Positions 47,601 through 56,570 of a DNA stretch of 64,000 bases are shown piece after piece. The notes below the pieces were generated by a model that saw nothing but the letters and a program-made list of their open reading frames with translations, made no database searches and had not been told where the DNA came from. The stretch lies in assembly GCF_026151205.1 (NCBI RefSeq), contig NC_087074.1, positions 13,973,167 to 14,037,166 of the forward strand. Reading direction: 5' to 3'. Origin of the DNA: Bolinopsis microptera (lineage: Eukaryota; Ctenophora; Tentaculata; Lobata; Bolinopsidae). Each line of letters starts with the position of its first letter. The first letter of the stretch is position 1. Both the position numbers and the translations under genes were made by a program.

Positions 47601-47749
47601 TGGACATCGTTAGCAGATAAGACCAGAGTTCAACGAATAACAATGGACTCACTGATATCCTTCTTCTCCTGTTCTTCTTCCCTCTCCACTCTTTCTACTT
47701 TCTCCCTTTCCACTTTCTCGGTTCTTGGTGCTTCTTCGCCGGATGACAT
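35696..47749 (-). CDS. YBX: Y-box (cold-shock domain) RNA-binding protein
   Basis: Minus-strand exons: 47749-47653, 47234-47134, 38766-38597, 38495-38130, 36377-36156, 35885-35696. All are GT-AG and phase-consistent, giving 381 residues. The N-terminus is short and charged (32 residues). The cold-shock domain (about 35-105) carries RNP1 KSGYGFI and RNP2 DIFIHQ, plus [10 protein letters not shown] and [12 protein letters not shown], as in YB-1/YBX1. The tail alternates acidic/basic stretches with RG/RGG runs ([23 protein letters not shown]) and an 11-residue repeat. Y-box proteins package and regulate mRNAs in the cytoplasm and bind nucleic acid in the nucleus. Intron 2 (8.4 kb) holds a nested Penelope element and intron 4 holds a GPCR on the opposite strand. 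The RGG-rich tail is unlike vertebrate YB-1 and resembles invertebrate family members. Confidence 0.93.
36971..37915 (+). CDS. Intronless class A-type GPCR nested in a Y-box intron
   Basis: A single 314-residue frame with seven hydrophobic spans. Class A signposts: N31 in TM1 (LLNPLVL), D57 in TM2 (ALATTDF), GRW at 120-122 in place of DRY at the end of TM3, and NPIVY at 282-286 in TM7. The N-terminus is short (about 13 residues before TM1) and there is no signal peptide. The C-tail is about 28 residues. The ligand is unknown and no subfamily is recognised. It lies antisense inside intron 4 of the Y-box gene (36378-38129) with no intron of its own, which fits a retrocopy or a lineage-specific receptor expansion. 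The frame has no defect, so it is probably functional. Confidence 0.85.
   Translation: MALYSDGGLTSPDIWLVIVIVSTALVSILLNPLVLRHNFCKKRSLPRDLYMALATTDFLTSVVMTTFYSIVILKPKEDYCEEYEYYLYARPATMTENVVSSFLWYLMFSPVILTSVLATGRWYQIKYPFRVLKRSLIETVTAVLCLLIMVYYIVSQVYESPRSLMVISIQKALQRAPFGQESLQLLTEILGIILSLTATVASVLTIRDIAKTSRIPRTTEQPGRRLKSAIKIALLNAGSTVQMLLVIGRVIMVKQDMHGTFLLAIFNTILSSFLPILMSSYNPIVYVLLSKGNVITWPQNRVVSTTVEVTVLSP
38281..38392 (-). repeat. 33-bp coding tandem repeat in the Y-box tail
   Basis: In the fourth coding exon an 11-residue unit [11 protein letters not shown] is repeated twice and continues as RRDEGQRE. It corresponds to 33-bp DNA units with few changes. It creates alternating acidic and basic patches typical of Y-box tails. 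Confidence 0.75.
38767..39677 (-). other. Y-box intron 2, part proximal to exon 3
   Basis: No gene recognised. A plus-strand frame at 39080-39313 has no domain and sits between unrelated repeats. The Penelope-like element begins at 39678. Confidence 0.4.
39802..40480 (+). pseudogene. Penelope RT, C-terminal part
   Basis: Begins at [16 protein letters not shown], where YIDD is the RT catalytic box, then continues through [17 protein letters not shown] and [13 protein letters not shown] to the linker with Cys pairs ([13 protein letters not shown]). Everything before the catalytic box is missing. The reading frame is cut at about 40480 by the DNA transposon; codons beyond that point belong to its terminal repeat. 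Confidence 0.85.
40480..43656. mobile_element. DNA transposon with giant (1.1-1.3 kb) inverted repeats
   Basis: The left arm 40480-41812 and right arm 42535-43656 are reverse complements outside a few length differences. The left arm has an extra 56-58 bp tandem unit near 40550-40610 and extra sequence near 41190-41290 and 41331-41410. The outer termini read ATAGATGTGGAT, as in the MITE at 11281-11429. The inner ends are G and C runs. The 722-bp centre encodes only the tail of a DDE transposase, so the copy is not autonomous. It interrupts the Penelope coding sequence between RT and endonuclease. Confidence 0.85.
41888..42240 (-). pseudogene. DDE_Tnp_4-type (PIF/Harbinger-like) transposase tail
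   Basis: The minus strand encodes [20 protein letters not shown], then [20 protein letters not shown] and [17 protein letters not shown]. The RIHVER.IG.LKR.KIL signature with its catalytic Glu is the C-terminal part of IS5/PIF-like DDE transposases found in animals. Upstream parts appear only in shifted frames (from about 42240), and the first two catalytic Asp regions are absent. Confidence 0.75.
43657..44011 (+). pseudogene. GIY-YIG endonuclease domain of the Penelope element
   Basis: The frame contains [18 protein letters not shown] with the GIY-like and YIG elements and the paired Cys, then the helix [12 protein letters not shown] with its Arg, and IAEAMLI with the conserved Glu. This is the C-terminal endonuclease of Penelope-like elements, used for target cleavage. 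It is intact but separated from its RT by the insertion at 40480-43656. Confidence 0.85.
44548..45223 (-). other. Y-box intron 2, between Penelope and LINE fragment
   Basis: No gene seen. An AGATGTGGATT motif near 45172 resembles the terminus of the 40480 transposon but has no partner nearby. Confidence 0.35.
45224..45790 (-). pseudogene. LINE polymerase C-terminal fragment (copy 1)
   Basis: The minus strand reads [57 protein letters not shown], then a nonsense codon, [19 protein letters not shown] and [19 protein letters not shown]. It ends about 45242, followed by a CTA/TAG microsatellite tail. It is the post-RT region of a non-LTR element whose second copy lies at 50651-51013. Located in Y-box intron 2. 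Confidence 0.8.
45791..47133 (-). other. Y-box intron 2, part next to exon 2
   Basis: AT-rich, no open frame of note, no recognised repeat. A GCAGCCAGCCAGCCAG short run is near 46000. Confidence 0.4.
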
Positions 47750-49450
47750 GACAGGCTGATGTTCGCCCCGGCTGATGGATTTTCTTCACGGTGGTCTGCA
47801 AAAATACTATACGAAGCCAAACGATGTTATTCCATCTCAAGGACCTCTCCAGGCTTCCCAGTTAATCACGGCAGGGCTCGCATTTGATTGGCTCCCGTAA
47901 AACTGCATGCGGAGTAAATGGCAGAAACGGGCTTTCTCTGCGCGCGGCGTTCGCGAAATTTAGTTTTTAATAAGTTTGTTTATCAATTTAATTTATTAAG
48001 AACAAACTTCTGTTGTTATAGATGTCACTTGGAATTAAATCAACAGTGTTCTTCAAAGACGATAACTTTGATAGGATCAACTGAATGATAACCATGCAAT
48101 TTTTCAAAGCCACTGATTATATTTTAAAATCACAGTTGCAAGTTTGCGCGGCGCACGGGTCATTATTTTCAACAAATATTATTTTTTTGCTGTTTTGACA
48201 TAATTTCATCTGTGTGCATTACATTATGAACACAAAAAATTAAGTTAAGTGATGACAAATAATAAAATGTAAAACATAAAATAAATGTTTATTTTTTGAT
48301 GAAACAATTTGCAATTGTCATCAAATTAATATTTACCTGAGGACCCCAGGCTATTATCAATTATGTTTATTAAGATTTGGCGGAATGACAGGCTGAGCGC
48401 GGCCCAGTAAATTAATATTTTAAAAAAGAACCAAATTAAATATGCTTTGAGTCATATTATAATATATAATAGGATTCACAATAAAAATAATTATTACCAA
48501 TAAATTAAAATTTATTTAGTTCATATTGGATATTTAAAATTGAACTAAATAATATAGTAGAGGCTCTTACGGGCTTTGTCTGCTAGATACACTAAAATCA
48601 CCAGACCCATCTTAAAAGACGTATTTTTGACCGTAGAATCGATTAAAAGTGGTTAGAAGTGTTTAAAATGGGGGTTACCTGGTTTTATTTTGAAAAAACC
48701 GATTTTTGGCCCCAAAAATGGCCATTTTTTGAGATTTTTTAGAAATTTCGACAGGTTAATTCAATCGAAAAGCTTAGATATTTTGGGTTCTTGCATATTT
48801 TTATTTGCCGCACTAGTTAATACCAATATAATAGGCATACACAAGAGTTTACCTGGTCAAAATTTTAAAAAACCTCCCAAAAAAAATGTTTTTTTTGCGC
48901 GCTAAATTTTTTCGGCTCTTTACACACCCACAATGAAATATTTTTGCCCACAAAGTGTTTTAATACTGTTCAATAATACTATTTGATAGTTTTTCAGCGT
49001 AAAAACAAGTTTTGAAAGCGGAAGAAAAAATTATATTTTTCGTGGTGCTGAGCACTTTGAAATTTTTTGAATAAAATCGAGCGCTACCGTAAAATTTTAG
49101 TAACCCTTCCCTGAAACTCATTTAAGTTTTTGTACCGGTAGTGTTTTGTCCTTTTCTGAAGTTCATGCCTTCTCTGGCTTAATTTCATATAATATTGTTT
49201 AAAACAGCACAGTAAAGTGTTTTATAATAGTAGAGTGCCATTTCTAATACTTCAATGTTATATTGTTGAGATACCTTTACTTGGCTGATTACCTTTTGTT
49301 AATACAATTTCACCAATTTAGTATTGCATTGCTTATATGACTATTTGGATTTATAATTTATCGATTGTGGGTATGAATTCACTTTTGGTTCACAATCAAC
49401 AATAAAATGTCTACTGTATGGTACCCTTACAAGATTAATTATAGATCTTT
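47750..49450. other. Upstream flank of the Y-box gene
   Basis: 47750-47860 carries the probable 5' untranslated sequence. A GC-rich spot with GCGCGCGGCG (47938-47950) may mark the promoter, but no core element is clear. Further out lie a micro-MITE (48333-48410) and an unrecognised AT-rich block (48555-49130) whose left edge TAGAGGCTCTTACGGG is repeated, inverted, at 62403-62419. Confidence 0.4.
48333..48410. mobile_element. 78-bp micro-MITE, 8-bp target duplication
   Basis: TTACCTGAGGACCCC to GCGGCCCAGTAA, reverse orientation relative to 29389-29470, flanked by ATTAATAT at 48325-48332 and 48411-48418. Third copy of the family with its own perfect duplication. Confidence 0.85.
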
Positions 49451-49453
49451 TGA

Positions 49454-49880
49454 CAGGAATGCCTGACTTAAACCCCCTCATCCATCACTCATTCCGTGTT
49501 ACCTGTTGGATGTGGAGGAACCCTACCACAAACTGAAATATTGTAAAGGTACCCTTCAGTACATAAATAGAGCACTGTAAATAATATAGATTAGTTACTG
49601 CTATCTTCTCAATGCAATTTTGAATACATGTCAGGAACACCTGACTTAAACCCCCTCATCCATCACTCATTCAGTGTTGCCTGTTGGATATGGAGGAAAT
49701 CTACACCACAAAGTGGAATATTGTAAAGGCACTCTTCAGTACACATAAAATAGAGCACTGTAAATAATATAGATTAGTTGCTGCTATCTTCTTAACATGA
49801 TTTTGAATTTATAAATAGTAGTAGAGTAAATGTCAGGAATGCCTGACTTAAACCCCCTCATCCATCACTAATTTCGAATA
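49454..49880 (+). repeat. Tandem repeat, unit ~180-200 bp, 2.3 copies
   Basis: CAGGAA(T/C)(G/A)CCTGACTTAAA occurs at about 49456, 49634 and 49834, each followed by CCCCCTCATCCATCACT. The full units share TTGTAAAGG...CTTCAGTACA and AGAGCACTGTAAATAATATA. Units differ by small insertions (178 and 200 bp). No coding capacity. Confidence 0.8.
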
Positions 49881-50650
49881 AATGTATAGATGCTGCATTG
49901 AATTCATGAAGATATCATTCGTTTTGAGCAATCATTCCCTTAGCTCCCCCATTCTTTGATTGTTTCAAAGAAGTAGTCAAACTACAATATGTATTGTTTA
50001 GTTACATCTTTAGGTAGGGTGCCCCGCTAAAAGAACTGGATTCTTCCAGGAAGCATCCCGTGCACAGACCTTGGTCTACATATATATTAAATTATTAACC
50101 ATTCATTCTGTATGTGCACGAAAATTTATTTCAATCAAAAACATCTATTGCTTGTTATTTAAGCCATTTCATCTCTAGTAGATTCAAATAATTTCTGCAA
50201 TTCTGAATTATGTTGCTGAACAAACTTGACAATCACCATTATGGTTTGTTAAAAGACTTCGATCCGCTCACAGCCATGCAGATTAAGACGAATTTAGATC
50301 GTCATTATTTTGATAACAATGAAAACTCAAATGGTTTGATTTTAAGCTAAATTACCATAATTATTATAATTAATTAAATACAGGCTGACAATGTTTCATT
50401 TCACAAAATGTATCTGAATAATGTAATTTTAACTGAATCTTAAGCTGTTCAAAAAGCTTTGTTAGATGATGTTATCGATGCTGTATAAGTTGAAACCTTT
50501 TGATGATGAGAGGTACATGAACAAACCTACACTAAACAATACTACATTCCAGCTTGAAACGAAATGAGTGGAGTTGAACGACGCCTGTTTATCGAAACTA
50601 CATCAATCAACTTTTCAACTATGCAGGTTATTAATGAAATGAAATGAAAT
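49881..50650. other. Intergenic, nothing recognised
   Basis: AT-rich sequence ending in a short GAAAT run (50635-50650) that was the target of the LINE fragment at 50651. Confidence 0.4.
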
Positions 50651-51013
50651 ACTACTACTTTGTCGGAACTAAGTCCGATCTACGCCAGATAACCCCCTCC
50701 ATATATCCCTGTCCCGCATCAGAGTTCACAGTTCCTCTTTCGAGTTTGTCCCAATTTCCTTCAGTAACATAGACAAGTAGCTTTGTCTTGGTCGGCCTTG
50801 CTGTGCTCTAGAATGCATAGGTTTCCATAAGACTAAATCACTGGCAAGTAGCTCAGGATGTCTGATGCAGTGTCCTGCCATTTTTAGTCTCCTGCTTCGT
50901 AACTTTATTGACAGCCTTGGTAGACTACCATACAAAATTATATTGCTGACCTTGTCCTTCCATGAGATACCCAGCACCATACGTAGCATCTTTGTGTATG
51001 TCCCGTCCAATAC
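50651..51013 (-). mobile_element. 5'-truncated LINE insertion (copy 2) with target duplication
   Basis: The minus strand encodes [39 protein letters not shown] and [19 protein letters not shown], like the copy at 45224-45790. Its 3' tail is ACTACTACTT on the plus strand. Direct repeats AAATGAAAT (50642-50650 and 51014-51022) mark the insertion. Only the C-terminal 0.36 kb was inserted. Confidence 0.8.
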
Positions 51014-51134
51014 AAATGAAATAAATTATTTTTATCACGCTTATATCAACAATCAAAACTAAAAACTTATGGACGTATATCACTCATTATTATGTATCAT
51101 TCTCTAACATCTATATCTTGTCCTCACTAGAAAT

Positions 51135-51874
51135 ATTACCACTTCTGATATAATAATGTTTTTTGTGTCTTCTTTGGCTCAGGCATGGCTCCAGCTCAAA
51201 ATCTTTGGGTGGGTGCAGCTTGGCGCACGGTGGGGGGGGGGGGGGGTGAAGCCCCCTGGAAAATTTTGGAATTTTACTCTCCTAAACATATTTTAATATC
51301 TCCAAAACAGTCTCAATTGATTACAGAAGTCAATTGACCCTTAGTTTATACAAAATTTGACAATTTTTGTGTGAACATTTTCAAATCGTTTGGGTGAGTG
51401 CAACATCCTTTGGGTGGATGCGCACCCACCCGAACCTACACGGTGGAGCCATGCCTGCTTTGGCTATCTGTTTCATTTCCAAGACCAACCGCTGATGGAT
51501 AACTCGTTCTTCAGGTGATCGATCTGGAGAGATGAAAACAGTCTTATGATCTTCACACAGTCTCAGCTTTTTGGCATTTACTAATATCTGATGAACGGTA
51601 AGTTAGAATTATCTAGCGAAACTTTGACTGGTCTAGTCTTGTTGGCTGATTTTCTCCCAACCCAGATAGCTTCAAAACGTGGTTTTTCTTCAATCTGCTG
51701 AAAAATCACGGTAACTTTATTGCACAGTTCCTCTTCATCAGTCTCCTTCAAACCAAAGATGAGCACATTCCTACTGCGATCCTCTTCCGATACACCATTC
51801 TGTACAACCTTTTTTAAATTCTCTTCTGCAAGCACAGGTGCATTTTTAGTCACAGCTTGACTGTATGACTTCAT
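51135..51874 (-). pseudogene. LINE ORF1 relic split by a hAT MITE
   Basis: From 51874 the minus strand encodes MKSYSQAVTKNAPVLAEEN, then RSRNVLIFGLKETDEEEL, AIWVGRKSANKTRPVKVSL. After a frameshift near 51597 it continues as AKKLRLCEDHKTVFISPDRS and ERVIHQRLVLEMKQIAK. The frame then runs into a MITE (51180-51457) and resumes beyond it (EDTKNIIIS). RNV.IFGL and RP.KV are ORF1 RNA-binding features of CR1-like LINEs. Confidence 0.7.
51180..51457. mobile_element. 278-bp hAT-type MITE, 8-bp target duplication
   Basis: Inverted ends CAGGCATGGCTCCA and TGGAGCCATGCCTG; flanks CTTTGGCT (51172-51179 and 51458-51465). CAG-type ends and 8-bp duplications are hAT hallmarks. Subterminal GGGTGGGTGC / GCACCCACCC and a G run at 51231-51246. 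Inserted in the LINE ORF1 relic. Confidence 0.88.
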
Positions 51875-52079
51875 CTCAGCTTGGACAGTTAAAAAAAACT
51901 GTAAAACTGTATCATAATATTATTATGCATTTAACATCATCTGTTGTGATATACATGACAAAGGGTTGGAAATGTACAGTAACCTTACTATATTGCAATT
52001 ACACAATATTATGTGAACGACCCCTAACCCCTTATCTAAGGCTCTATAAGTATTGAATAATGATAACTGCAGGATTTCA

Positions 52080-52219
52080 AAATGTACAAGGCATCATATC
52101 AAAGATTGCATATTCCCGAAAGAAGGACAAATCCAATTTGGCTCTCTGGATGTATGGAAAGCTCTCAACCTTCCAGAAAAGGACTGTTCAAAGGAACACT
52201 TAAATCCCTCCGACAGGTA
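52080..52219 (+). other. Exon-like segment, unrecognised
   Basis: A stretch between a CTGCAG acceptor (52067-52072) and a CGACAG|GTAATT donor (exon end about 52219) is open in at least two frames. One frame reads DVWKALNLPEKDCSKEHLNP; another starts with an ATG at 52082. No domain is recognised and no partner exon was found. It may be a relic or an exon of an unseen gene. Confidence 0.25.
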
Positions 52220-52524
52220 ATTATTATAAATAATAATTTAGTCTACACTTCATTATGTCAAATCACCTACCATAATGAAGAACTAAAATTGTTGTGTTAC
52301 GTAACCAAGTTACGTAACCAAGTTTAATGTGACTCAATTTTGGTGGAACTTTAGAATTTGGACGTTATTATATCTATCATGTTCATCTTAAATCTCATAT
52401 TATATACTCAATATTCAATTAAACAGACAAAGATAACCTCTCTAGGCCCTCTGGTGGTGACGTATAAGTGCTTTCTCAGTACTTTCTCTCGCTTTTGGAC
52501 AAATCCAGTGAGTTAACTTTTTAT

Positions 52525-52691
52525 CAGTGGTCGACCGGGGGCAGGATTCTGACCGGGGCCGGGGAGCCCCAATATAGCCGAGGCCGGGGCTGACCACTGA
52601 GAATTGGCCGGGGCCAGGGTTTACCCCCGGAGAATTGCCAATCTTTGGCTGGGGGTTGTGATTTTGGCCAGGGGGCACCGGGCGACCACTG
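52525..52691. mobile_element. 167-bp hAT-type MITE, 8-bp target duplication
   Basis: CAGTGGTCGACCGGG to CACCGGGCGACCACTG between perfect flanks CTTTTTAT (52517-52524 and 52692-52699). The inside is GC-rich with repeated GGCCGGGGC motifs. Non-coding. Confidence 0.88.
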
Positions 52692-52960
52692 CTTTTTATG
52701 TCACGATTTTAAAACTTTATTCATAAGTTTATGAAACATCAAAACTCTGCATGCTCTGCATTATGTAAAGTCAGTCATGCACTAGAGCACAGTTCACATA
52801 TAATAACATAATCCAGCCTAGGGGAGGGGGTTTGAAATCGCTTGTGCTAGAGTGATTTATACTCAATAGCTATGTGAAAAGTGGCTCAAGGAGGGGAGAC
52901 CGACGTAAACAATTTTGAATTGGTAGAAGTTAAGTTTAGGCTTTAATAAAAAACTTCACC

Positions 52961-54221
52961 GGACCGTTCCAAGCTGCCTATAAAGCTGGCAGGAGCTGTG
53001 CCGACCTAGTTTGGGCACAGAGCATGCTCATATCTGTAGTAATGAAGAAGGAGTTTGAATGGAACAAAGTGAGTATTGACATGTCAGCTGCCTTCAATAC
53101 CATCCGCAGAGGTACAACAATCAGACTACTAGAAGCTGCAGGATGCTCCAGAGACGACCTGAGGCTTGTACAATACCTCATGGCTAACACCACTCTAGTA
53201 GTCAGAGTGTGTTCTACTGACTCAGAGATGTTCTCTTTTAACATAGGAGCCTCCCAAGGAGACAGCACAGCTGGTAAATTGTTTACCCTCAATCTAGCTG
53301 GAGCTGTAGTGCACATAAGAGCAGTCCTCCCCTCAACCCCCAACCCTCCGATAGCCGATAACCACATGCCTCTTGAGTCCGGCTATTCAGACGATGTAGA
53401 GGAGATTGGTGAAGATATGGAGGAGTTACAGGATATCTTTCAGATCTCCAAGAATATTCTCAGTGAATGGAGTCTCTTTGTCAATGACACAAAGACAAAG
53501 TTTACCAGAGTGTATTTAGAAGAAGTTGGTGCATGTGACGAGTGGGATAATGAACTAAGAGGAAAAGAGGAGTGGAGAAACGAGACGCTTCTTGGTACTA
53601 AGCTTGGATCAGAGCAGGATGCTACTAATAGAATGAATAAAGCTAACACCGCCTTCTGGTCATTTGACAAGCTGTGGTGCCAGGGATCAGAGAGGAGTCA
53701 GATAACTGAGAAGAGAAAGATCAAATCTACGACTCACTAGTAGTATCAGTGCTCCTGTACAACTGCTGCTGCTGGGCCGTACCTCAGCATGTTCTAGAGT
53801 CTGTTGATGTTGTTCAGAGGAAGCACCTCAAGCGCATCCTACAGTACACATCTATTGGCCTAGCTCAATATCTAACAAGGCCTTCTACGCTCGTACCCAG
53901 ACCAGGCCCCTTTCCGAGAGAGTGGAAAAGGCACGGTGGACAATGCTAGGTCATGTTCTACGCATTGACAACGACACGCCTGCCTACCAGTCTCTGTTAT
54001 TTGCTTCAATAGGATGTCAAACACTAAAGGGACGAGTGGGTAGACACAGGACTAATTTGTATGATATTATTGTGAAAAAGGACCTATTTAAGAGACAAAT
54101 TTATTTGAAAAATGAAGATGATTTTACCAACTTAGTGAACTTAGCAAGAGATAGAGTAGGATGGAGGAGTTTATTTACTTTGAGACATATTGAACGAATG
54201 AGTCTTCGTAAGCGTAAATAG
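52961..54221 (+). pseudogene. Reverse transcriptase relic of a non-LTR element
   Basis: The first frame (52961-53740) reads FQAAYKAGRSCADLVWAQSM, then IDMSAAFNTI (motif A), NIGASQGDSTAGKLFTLNL (motif B) and GYSDDVEEI (motif C, with S for A in YADD). One missing base near 53722 shifts the frame into VLLYNCCCWAVPQHVLESVD. A further shift near 53880 leads to VEKARWTMLGHVLRIDN and the end at 54221. The RPLSERVEKARW...LGHVLR tail is a LINE C-terminal feature. Clade not assigned; inactive. Confidence 0.75.
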
Positions 54222-54343
54222 GCCAGCACTTTGCTGAGCCTCTTTAGGTGCTCTTTTGTTTATAGATGTTATTATATATTTAAAGAATATCATTCTTTTA
54301 CCACATACATAAGACTTTGCCGTAGGGTATACAAAAATGTGAC

Positions 54344-54588
54344 CATTCATCAATTTTCAGAGTGCTGTATCTGTACCCGAATAGAAATAAAGGATTTTAA
54401 TGACACAGTTTTCTTCCGCTCTGAAAGTGAACGAATTACAAAACAGTCTAGAGAATTCCTCGCCCTGCTGCAGAAGATCAATCCTGGGTTGTGCTCACCA
54501 AAGCAAACCTCTTTTTTTGTGTATTCAGTGTCTTAACTATGTAAAAGACAACTATAACAGGGTGAGTGGTTTCCTCCTGTTTTACTAA
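54344..54588 (+). pseudogene. Cys-pair (zinc-motif) protein exon, frameshifted
   Basis: After a TTTTCAG acceptor the frame reads CCICTRIEIKDFNDTVFF and ITKQSREFLALLQKINPG, with a C-x2-C pair. A run of seven T (about 54509-54515) shifts the frame, after which LCIQCLNYVKDNYNR follows with a second C-x2-C. A possible donor is at about 54560 (AACAGG|GTGAGT). The C-x2-C...C-x2-C spacing resembles ZAD-like or transposon-associated zinc domains; the family is not identified. Confidence 0.4.
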
Positions 54589-54601
54589 TATTTAAAAACA
54601 T

Positions 54602-55116
54602 CAGGAGGTGACCGGGATTCCCGGTACCGGGATTGGCAATTTTGAGCTATCCCGGTCCCGGTCAAATGCTGATTTATTTATTTATGATCCCGGTCCCAGT
54701 CCCGGTCCCGGTTAATTCGGGATTCTTGGTCCCGGTCCCGGTCCTGGTCCCGGTCAATCACTCAAATTTGCCGGGATTTTGACCGGGATCTTTTACATAA
54801 TTTCATTCACTGTGATTTTAGGTTTTTCCTTTCATTCATTGTGAATTTCATCTTTAAATATCCTCTGAGCCAAATACAACAATGTTTAAAATTGCTTAAC
54901 AAGTTTGAGTAATAAATTATGATCATGAATTAACCAGTAATCGACCGGAATTCCCGGTACCGGGAATCCCGGTACCGGGATTGGCAATTTTGAGCTATCC
55001 CGGTCCCGGTAAATTGATAATCTCAATTTTGAGCTATCCCGGTCCCGGTCCCGGTCAAGTCACATTTTGTATCCCGGTCCCGGTCAGGCCTGAAATCATG
55101 TCCCGGTCACCTCCTG
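54602..55116. mobile_element. 515-bp hAT-type MITE rich in CCCGGT
   Basis: Inverted ends CAGGAGGTGACCGGG and CCCGGTCACCTCCTG; perfect 8-bp flanks AAAAACAT (54594-54601 and 55117-55124). Inside, CCCGGTCCCGGT runs and GGGATTCCCGGTACCGGGA palindromes occur in three blocks. Non-coding. Confidence 0.88.
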
Positions 55117-55267
55117 AAAAACATTATTATTCAAAGGTAAATAGACAGCGAGTAGTAATTTTTAATCCATTTCTATCGGATTTGCAAACTTTTAAAATGA
55201 TATAACACTTGTACGATCTCAAACTTATGTGATATGATACTGTTGATATAAATGTGGGAAGTAATAA

Positions 55268-56340
55268 AGTATTTGCAGGTGTACAGTGCTGTTTCTGAAA
55301 TTGACGAATCCTCTTGTGATGAAGATTGAAGAAGCTATTGCCATCCAAGTGGAAAAAGTCCCGCCTTTGTCACCCTCCTCGAATAGAACTAAGAAAATGT
55401 GGAGACTTTCTTCATTTAGTTCCAAATCAAGTGGACCAGATGTTGATTTGTTTGAAATGGACTGAGACTTGTGTTTCATATGCCAGGTTGAACAGGTTTG
55501 TGTGAAACTTTTGCTCGCAAATATAATTATTATACATATTATCTCGATTTAATTTTAAGAGTATGAGAGGTTATTCTTCTTTAACAATACGAATTTCCCT
55601 AGACGTTAGAAACGAAAAAGGATAGTCTGATTCAAGGAAAAGATAATAGTTTCTTCGTCGATTTCGCAACATACTATCTGTGGACATCTACAGAAATCGT
55701 CAGGATCTGTGCAACATCGATGTTAATCCTGATTCGCACATGAACAAGTGCCCTGTTCTTAACCCTGAGAGTCTCGGAAAATATCTCTATAGCAAGCTAG
55801 GTAGATATCACAAAACATGTCGTTTGAGGTACAGCAACTCGAGGGTGAAACAATTGAAGGGTAAATTATCTGAAGCTGTAAGTTTAAAACCTGTCTCTAA
55901 GGCAGGTTTTAAAATGGAAAGACACGTGTCCACGCACGACAACACCAATGCTGCATTAATGAGTGCAGGTATTGATACGGACCTTTTAACTGGAGCAGGA
56001 GAATGTTTTACCAGAACTGTACCTCGTGTCTGACCTGAAGCTTAAGTACAATGACTATGTGACGTCTAATTTATCTGAGAACGCTGCAAACTCCAGCAAT
56101 GTTTAATCTGATCACATCAGTTTTCAGAAAGACAATGTCGGTAAGACGAGTTTGTTTCGACAGCAGGATCGTATCTAATCTTGCTGCAACAATAGATGCG
56201 GATAGAGATGATAACACTTTAACAAAGACAGCACTCTTAAAGGAGATTAGAAAAGAAATCTTTCAATGTAGAAACGAATTCTATCAGAAGATTTATCTTC
56301 AAAAACATGTTCGATTTACTGATCGGACTGTAGAAATATA
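55268..56340 (+). pseudogene. Degraded protein with Cys/His motif, several frames
   Basis: Candidate exon 1 (acceptor TTTGCAG at about 55278): one frame gives LFLKLTNPLVMKIEEAIAI and WRLSSFSSKSSGPDVDLF, followed after a stop by LCFICQVEQ with a C-x2-C pair and a donor at about 55496. After an acceptor at 55601, shifted frames lead to the 55680-56033 frame with LGRYHKTCRLRYSNSRVKQL. The C-x2-C ... YH-x2-C order is like zinc-containing proteins repeated in some invertebrate genomes; their function is unknown to me. A further frame 56099-56338 (IVSNLAATIDADRDDN) may be the next part. Treated as a relic. Confidence 0.35.
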
Positions 56341-56570
56341 GTGTTTATGTGGATTAATCTGTTAAAGCAGGGCTATTGTATCATTTTAACATTAACTTTG
56401 CATAGTGATGATACGTTTATTGTGTCTCTTGTGATTATCTATTTCTACAGTGTTACGGTACCACGAGGTTTCTGGCGCAGTGACGCGCTTTCGAGCAAAT
56501 ATCGTGCTAGATACGTCACGCGCCGCGAGGGCTACTTGAGAGCGTTTTGCCGGATTTTTGCCGGATTTTT

